NCBI GenBank assembly: GCA_963702495.1
Contig: CAVPDA010000012.1
Coordinates: forward strand, 61,733-125,732
Direction of reading: 5' to 3'
Length of the DNA: 64,000 nt
DNA from: CAVPDA01 sp963702495
Lineage (GTDB): Bacteria; Pseudomonadota; Gammaproteobacteria; Burkholderiales; Rhodocyclaceae
A model generated the notes under the pieces. That model had not been told where the DNA came from. It searched no databases and worked only from the letters and a program-made list of their open reading frames with translations. This document shows positions 58,554 through 64,000 of this stretch, in pieces. Position 1 is the stretch's first letter, and each line of letters starts with the position of its first letter. The position numbers and the translations under genes are program-made.

Positions 58554-59924
58554 TCAGGTCAAAGGAGCCTGCGATCCGGCGCCGGACAGGGCCGTCAGAA
58601 GCTTCTGGTGGATGCCGCCGAAGCCGCCGTTGCTCATCACGACGACATGGTCCCCCGGCTGCGCGCCCGTGCGCAGCGCCGCCACGATGGCGTCGATGTC
58701 GTCGAACACCCGCGCCCGGTCGCCGAGCGGCGACAGGACCGCCGCGGCGTCCCACCCCAGATTCGCGCCATAGCAATAGACGCGATCGGCGGCGTCGAGG
58801 CTGGCCGCCAACTGATCCTTCATCACGCCCAGCTTCATGGTGTTGGAACGGGGTTCGAGCACGGCATGGATGGTCGCAGCTCCGACCACCTGCCGCAGCG
58901 CAACGAGGGTGGCCGAAATGGCGGTCGGATGATGGGCGAAATCGTCATAGACGGTGATGCCGTGGGCGATGCCCCGCAGTTCCAGGCGCCGCTTCACGCC
59001 GCGGAAAACACTGAGCGCTGCGGCCGCTGTCTGCGGCGGTACGCCGGCGTGGCGCGCCGCAGCGACCGCCGCCACGGCATTGAGACGGTTGTGCAAGCCG
59101 GGCAGCGCCAGCCGCACGCGGCCGCAGCTCGCGCCATCGCGACAGATCGAAAACAGGCCATCCGGCGCGGGATCGTCCGCCGACCAGCCGTCCGCAGCAT
59201 TGAACCATTCCACCGGAGTCCACGCTCCTCGGGCGAGGACACGTTTCAGACTCTCCTCCGCCGCATTGGCGACGATCAGGCCGGAACGCGGCAGGGTTCG
59301 CACCAAATGGTGGAATTGGGTCTCGATCGCCGCAAGATCGGGGAAGATGTCTGCGTGATCGAATTCGAGATTGTTCAGCACCGCGGTTCGGGCGCGGTAG
59401 TGCAGGAACTTGGAGCGCTTGTCGCTGAACGCGGTGTCGTACTCGTCGGCTTCGATGACGAAAAAGGATGAATCGCTCCAGCGCGCCGATTCCCCGAAAT
59501 CCACCGGCACGCCGCCGACGAGAAAACCGGGGCGCAGACCCGCGTACTCCAGAATCCACGCCAGCATGGCCGTCGTCGTCGTCTTGCCGTGAGTGCCGGC
59601 GACTGCGAGCACCCACTTACCTTGGAGCACGTTTTCCGAAAGCCACTGCGGTCCGGAGACGTAGGGCAAACCGCGGTCGAGGATCTCCTCCAGCAGCGCA
59701 TTGCCGCGGGAGATGGCGTTGCCGACGACAAAGATGTCCGGAGCCAGGGCCAGCTGGTCGGCGCCATAGCCCTCGATGAGTTCGATGCCCGCTGCCGACA
59801 ACTGGGTGCTCATCGGCGGATAGACGTTGGCATCGCAACCGGTGACCCGGTGGCCTGCTGCACGCGCGAGAAGGGCGATGCCCCCCATGAAAGTGCCGCA
59901 GATACCAAGAATGTGAACGTGCAT
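58554..59924 (-). CDS. mpl: UDP-N-acetylmuramate:L-alanyl-gamma-D-glutamyl-meso-diaminopimelate ligase Mpl
   Basis: 456 residues of Mur-ligase type. Starts MHVHILGICGTFMGGIALLA; ATP loop VLAVAGTHGKTTTTAMLAWI (about 108-127); FFVIEADEYDTAFSDKRSKF (the Mpl/MurC site); the third domain shows FAHHPTAISATLVALRQVVG. Mpl ligates recovered tripeptide to UDP-MurNAc, bypassing MurC-F, and so continues the recycling that AmgK and MurU begin at the other end of the window. Head-to-head with the gene at 59993. Confidence 0.96.
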   Translation of the reverse strand: MHVHILGICGTFMGGIALLARAAGHRVTGCDANVYPPMSTQLSAAGIELIEGYGADQLALAPDIFVVGNAISRGNALLEEILDRGLPYVSGPQWLSENVLQGKWVLAVAGTHGKTTTTAMLAWILEYAGLRPGFLVGGVPVDFGESARWSDSSFFVIEADEYDTAFSDKRSKFLHYRARTAVLNNLEFDHADIFPDLAAIETQFHHLVRTLPRSGLIVANAAEESLKRVLARGAWTPVEWFNAADGWSADDPAPDGLFSICRDGASCGRVRLALPGLHNRLNAVAAVAAARHAGVPPQTAAAALSVFRGVKRRLELRGIAHGITVYDDFAHHPTAISATLVALRQVVGAATIHAVLEPRSNTMKLGVMKDQLAASLDAADRVYCYGANLGWDAAAVLSPLGDRARVFDDIDAIVAALRTGAQPGDHVVVMSNGGFGGIHQKLLTALSGAGSQAPLT

Positions 59925-59992
59925 GGCTGATCCGGGTAAAATAGCGCCGCATTCTAAACCAATCGGTAGCGAACTGCCGCGATCCGGCGCCG

Positions 59993-60607
59993 ATGCCCCA
60001 CCGTCAGAAGACCAACGCGCTGCACTACCAGACGATGCGGCGCAACATCGCCAGCCTCGCCGCCCGCCTCATGGCCGAAGACGGCATCAGCGACTATGGG
60101 CTGGCCAAGCGCAAGGCGGCGCGCCAGCTCGGCGCCCCGGAAACGGAGGCGCTGCCGGCCAACGCCGAGATCGAGACCGAGCTGCGCGCCTACCAATCGC
60201 TTTACCAGAGCGAGGAGCAGCGGCAAAGGCTGCACCGGCTGCGCGCCGTCGCCGTGTCCGCCATGCGCCTGCTGGAGCGCTTCTCCCCATACCTGACCGG
60301 CCCGGTGCTGGACGGCACGGCCGGCCGCTATGCCGCCGTGGATCTGCTGGTTTTCCCGGAAAGCCCCAAGCCGGTGGAGATCTTCCTGCTCGACCGCATG
60401 ATCGAATACCGCCACGGCGAGACACGGCGCGGCAGCGGCGAGCCAGCGGAGGCGGTACTCAATTTCGAATGGGAAGACACGCCGATCTCGGTCGCGGTGC
60501 ATGATCGATTCGCCGAGCGCATGCAGCATCGCAACCCGCGCACCGGCCGCATCCTGGAGCGGGCCGCGCTGAGCACAGTCGAGGCGCTGCTGAGGGAGGA
60601 TTCGTGA
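59993..60607 (+). CDS. conserved hypothetical protein, nucleotidyltransferase-like
   Basis: 204 residues. Helical N-terminus with LAARLMAEDGISDYGLAKRK and the Arg-rich QRLHRLRAVAVSAMRLLERF, then an alpha/beta part LTGPVLDGTAGRYAAVDLLV and VEIFLLDRMIEYRH, which resembles a substrate-free nucleotidyltransferase fold. Family conserved beside tlpA in betaproteobacteria to my knowledge; function unknown. Stop overlaps the TlpA GTG. Confidence 0.75.
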   Translation: MPHRQKTNALHYQTMRRNIASLAARLMAEDGISDYGLAKRKAARQLGAPETEALPANAEIETELRAYQSLYQSEEQRQRLHRLRAVAVSAMRLLERFSPYLTGPVLDGTAGRYAAVDLLVFPESPKPVEIFLLDRMIEYRHGETRRGSGEPAEAVLNFEWEDTPISVAVHDRFAERMQHRNPRTGRILERAALSTVEALLREDS

Positions 60608-61134
60608 GCAGGGTGGAGCAAAGGCTGGTCATCTTCGCGGTGGCCTTCGCTGCCGTCATCGCCGGCGCCTTGTACAGCTGGTCGAAAATCGCCCCGCAGC
60701 CGGTATCACCGGATGCCGCCGCGCAATTGCTGGCATTGCGCCTGCCCGATCTGGCGAACAAGCAACACCGGCTCTCGGACTGGCGCGGCAAGGTTCTGGT
60801 GGTCAATTTCTGGGCGACCTGGTGCCCGCCCTGCCGCGAGGAGATACCGGGTTTCATCCGCCTGAGCGAGAAATACAAGGGGAAGGGGGTTGAATTCGTC
60901 GGCATCAGCATCGATTCTGCCGACAAGGTCCGAGATTATGCTGCCAAAGAAAGCATCAATTACACGCTGCTGATCGCCGACAGCAGCGCCATGGCCGTCG
61001 CTCCCGTCTTTGGCAACCGGGCGCAGGGACTTCCATTTACCGTCGTGCTGGATCGTTCCGGCGCCACGCACAAGGTCAAGATCGGGCTGCTGGACGAAGC
61101 CGAACTGGACGGCGTCCTGGCGCAAATGATGTGA
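60604..61134 (+). CDS. TlpA/ResA-family thiol-disulfide oxidoreductase
   Basis: 176 residues. One N-terminal helix (RLVIFAVAFAAVIAGALYSW) and a periplasmic thioredoxin fold with VLVVNFWATWCPPCREEIPG (CPPC about residues 75-78), FIRLSEKYKGKGVEFVGISI and the cis-Pro GLPFTVVLDRSG. Reductase of periplasmic cysteines, often for cytochrome c maturation. GTG start overlaps the upstream stop, so translational coupling. Confidence 0.92.
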   Translation: MSRVEQRLVIFAVAFAAVIAGALYSWSKIAPQPVSPDAAAQLLALRLPDLANKQHRLSDWRGKVLVVNFWATWCPPCREEIPGFIRLSEKYKGKGVEFVGISIDSADKVRDYAAKESINYTLLIADSSAMAVAPVFGNRAQGLPFTVVLDRSGATHKVKIGLLDEAELDGVLAQMM

Positions 61135-61198
61135 CAGCGCGTGGCCCACGGCAGCCAAAACTGGACAACTTGTCGCTATTTGCGGCAAACTTGCGGCC

Positions 61199-61711
61199 AT
61201 GATTCGGGCAAGGCGTGAAGCGAAAGGCAAGACTGGCGGCCCGCGGGAGACCGGCGAACGCAAGATATTGGTGCTGCACGGCCCGAATCTGAATCTGCTC
61301 GGCAGCCGCGAACCGGACATCTACGGCCGCGTGACCCTGGCGGACATTCACCTGGCGATGGAGAGCCGCGCCCGCGCCGCGCGCGTGGTCGTCGAGAGCT
61401 TCCAGAGCAACAGCGAAGGCGAACTCATCAATCGGGTGCAGGGCGCCGCCACCGAAGGCATCGATTTCATCATCATCAATCCGGCCGGCTATACCCACAC
61501 CAGCGTCGCCCTGCGCGACGCCCTGGCCGCCGTGGCCATACCGTTCATCGAAGTCCACCTCTCCAATATCTTCGCCCGCGAGCCGTTCCGCCACCACTCG
61601 TATTTCTCCGATCTCGCGGTCGGAGTGATATCCGGTCTGGGTGCAGATGGATATGAACTCGCCCTGGAGCACGCCTTGCGCCGCTTTGCCGGTCCAAGGA
61701 CGGTGCGGTAG
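61199..61711 (+). CDS. aroQ: type II 3-dehydroquinate dehydratase
   Basis: 170 residues; the family core begins about residue 21 with KILVLHGPNLNLLGSREPDI and includes the catalytic Tyr (VTLADIHLAM region), FQSNSEGELINRVQ, IIINPAGYTHTSVALRDAL and EVHLSNIFAREPFRHHSYFS. The extra 20 N-terminal residues (ATG 61199) are charged and may not be translated; another start such as one near 61250 is possible. Third step of the shikimate pathway. Leads into accB, a common betaproteobacterial order. Confidence 0.95.
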   Translation: MIRARREAKGKTGGPRETGERKILVLHGPNLNLLGSREPDIYGRVTLADIHLAMESRARAARVVVESFQSNSEGELINRVQGAATEGIDFIIINPAGYTHTSVALRDALAAVAIPFIEVHLSNIFAREPFRHHSYFSDLAVGVISGLGADGYELALEHALRRFAGPRTVR

Positions 61712-61758
61712 ACAGACTCGCGGCCGGCCCGCACCGGACGCGCGAAAGGATCACGCCC

Positions 61759-62220
61759 ATGGACCTGAGGAAGCTCAAGAAGCTCATCGACCTCGTGCAG
61801 GAATCCGGCATTTCCGAACTGGAAGTCACGGAGGGCGAAGAGCGGGTCAGGATCGTCAAGCACGGGGCCGCCCCCCCGCCCACGATGTACACCACGACGC
61901 TGACATCCGCGGCGCCCGCCCCGGTCCCAACGCCCGCCGAGGCGGCGGCCGCCGCGGCGGAATCGGCGGCCGCCGCGCAACAGGAAGGACATGTGCTCAA
62001 AGCACCGATGGTGGGAACCTTCTACCGCTCGTCCGCGCCGGGTTCCAGGCCCTTCTCGGAAGTCGGGCAGGCGGTCGCCGTCGGAGACACCCTCTGCATC
62101 ATCGAGGCGATGAAGCTCATGAACGAGATCGAGTCGGATGCCGCCGGGACGATCAAGGCCATACTCGTGGACAACGGCCAGCCGGTCGAGTATGGCCAGC
62201 CGCTGTTCCTGATCGGATGA
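61759..62220 (+). CDS. accB: biotin carboxyl carrier protein of acetyl-CoA carboxylase
   Basis: 153 residues. N-terminal LRKLKKLIDLVQESGISELE, an Ala/Pro-rich linker (about 50-75), then the biotinyl domain VLKAPMVGTFYRSSAPGSRP with the biotin site EAMKLMNEI (Lys about residue 116). Carries CO2 for the first step of fatty-acid synthesis. GAAAGGA ribosome site before ATG. accC follows 100 bases downstream. Confidence 0.98.
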   Translation: MDLRKLKKLIDLVQESGISELEVTEGEERVRIVKHGAAPPPTMYTTTLTSAAPAPVPTPAEAAAAAAESAAAAQQEGHVLKAPMVGTFYRSSAPGSRPFSEVGQAVAVGDTLCIIEAMKLMNEIESDAAGTIKAILVDNGQPVEYGQPLFLIG

Positions 62221-62320
62221 AATTGCGCCGCCGGAAGCCGAGGGTACGAACGATGCGCGACCATCGCGGCGATCTTGCACAGCCATTTCGCCTTGCCGCC
62301 GGCACGGCGAGGTTTCCCTA

Positions 62321-63685
<1,365 letters not shown>

Positions 63686-63715
63686 CGGGTCGCGGCGCAC
63701 GCGCCGCGGCAGCTC

Positions 63716-64000
63716 ATGTGGTACGCCGTCACCCTATATGCCGACGCCGCCCACGCGGAGGCCTTTCGGATGCGCTGATGAGCCATGGCGCCCTGTCCGT
63801 CGCCATCGAGGACGCGGACGCCGGCACCGAGCGTGAGCAGCCCCAGTTCGGCGAGCCGGGCGCGCAACTGCGCCCGCTGTGGCAGACCAGCAAGGTGGTG
63901 GCGCTGTTCGATCCGGACGCGGACCTGCCGTCGGCCATCGCCGCCGGCGCGACGGATGCAGGACTGGCCCAGGTTCCCTCCTTCACCGTGGCGGAGGTGC
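63716..64000 (+). CDS. prmA: ribosomal protein L11 methyltransferase PrmA, 5' part, frameshifted as read
   Basis: Begins MWYAVTLYADAAHAEAF, the PrmA N-terminus, then meets a stop at 63776. The next frame carries SHGALSVAIEDADAGTEREQ, matching PrmA. One missing T in the TTT at 63764-63766 restores AFSDALMSHGALSV. The gene runs off the window. It methylates ribosomal protein L11 and typically follows accC. The indel is likely a sequencing error, not decay. Confidence 0.85.

Overview
The window is one 64 kb stretch of high-GC bacterial chromosome and looks betaproteobacterial, most like Rhodocyclales (Azoarcus/Thauera-type) relatives. The reasons are the gene orders amgK-murU-pepP-ubiH-dusB-fis-purH, argH beside algZ/algR and hemC-hemD-hemX-hemY, a cta (aa3 cytochrome oxidase) cluster whose subunit II carries cytochrome c and OmpA-like extensions, and CIRCE operators in front of both groESL and rpoH. 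This placement is inference from gene order and protein features; no database was searched. I see no rRNA, tRNA, CRISPR array, insertion sequence, prophage or replication origin. This is mostly core chromosome.

Layout. 0-10 kb (mostly +): cell-wall recycling kinase and uridylyltransferase, aminopeptidase P, ubiquinone hydroxylase, dusB-fis, purH, the lipid A palmitoyltransferase pagP, purD and hemF. 10-14 kb (-): hemCDXY. 14-17 kb (+): periplasmic thioredoxin-like protein and PEP carboxylase. 17-21 kb (-): a mechanosensitive channel with a cyclic-nucleotide-binding domain and an AlgZ/AlgR-like two-component pair. 21-24 kb (+): argH, a Ser/Thr kinase with a cyclic-nucleotide-binding domain, and a fructosamine-kinase-like protein. 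24-29.5 kb (-): glutaredoxin, the acetate symporter operon and the two-component system that probably controls it. 29.5-32.3 kb: a decayed amidase gene and groESL under a perfect CIRCE. 32-42 kb is the most accessory-looking part: SemiSWEET, a glycine-zipper lipoprotein, a Tyr-rich secreted protein, sugar-phosphate epimerase, HAD phosphatase, two unknown small genes behind an elaborate nested palindrome, hisG with a degenerate receiver, an ankyrin protein, a TonB-like protein, an orphan receiver and srkA. 42-48.7 kb: dacB, a phosphoribosyltransferase, sfsA, ubiD, a cytochrome c-like protein and rpoH. 48.7-58.4 kb (-): the complete aa3 oxidase and heme A assembly cluster (sco, ctaB, ctaA, surf1, ctaE, ctaG, ctaD, ctaC). 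58.5-64 kb: mpl, tlpA, aroQ, accB, accC and the start of prmA.

How the genes work together. Peptidoglycan recycling is represented twice (AmgK/MurU for MurNAc, Mpl for the released peptide). The heme genes (hemF, hemCDXY) supply the aa3 oxidase whose heme A enzymes and assembly factors lie at 49-57 kb. The heat-shock chaperonin operon and the heat-shock sigma factor gene share the same HrcA/CIRCE operator, linking two heat-shock circuits.

Sequence integrity. Four conserved genes (sfsA, ubiD, rpoH, prmA) are each broken by what reads as a single-base indel, three of them within about 3.4 kb. This suggests draft-quality sequence more than true gene loss, so those genes are annotated across the shift. 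The amidase remnant at 29.6-30.1 kb is different: it is truncated and carries a 10-bp tandem duplication.
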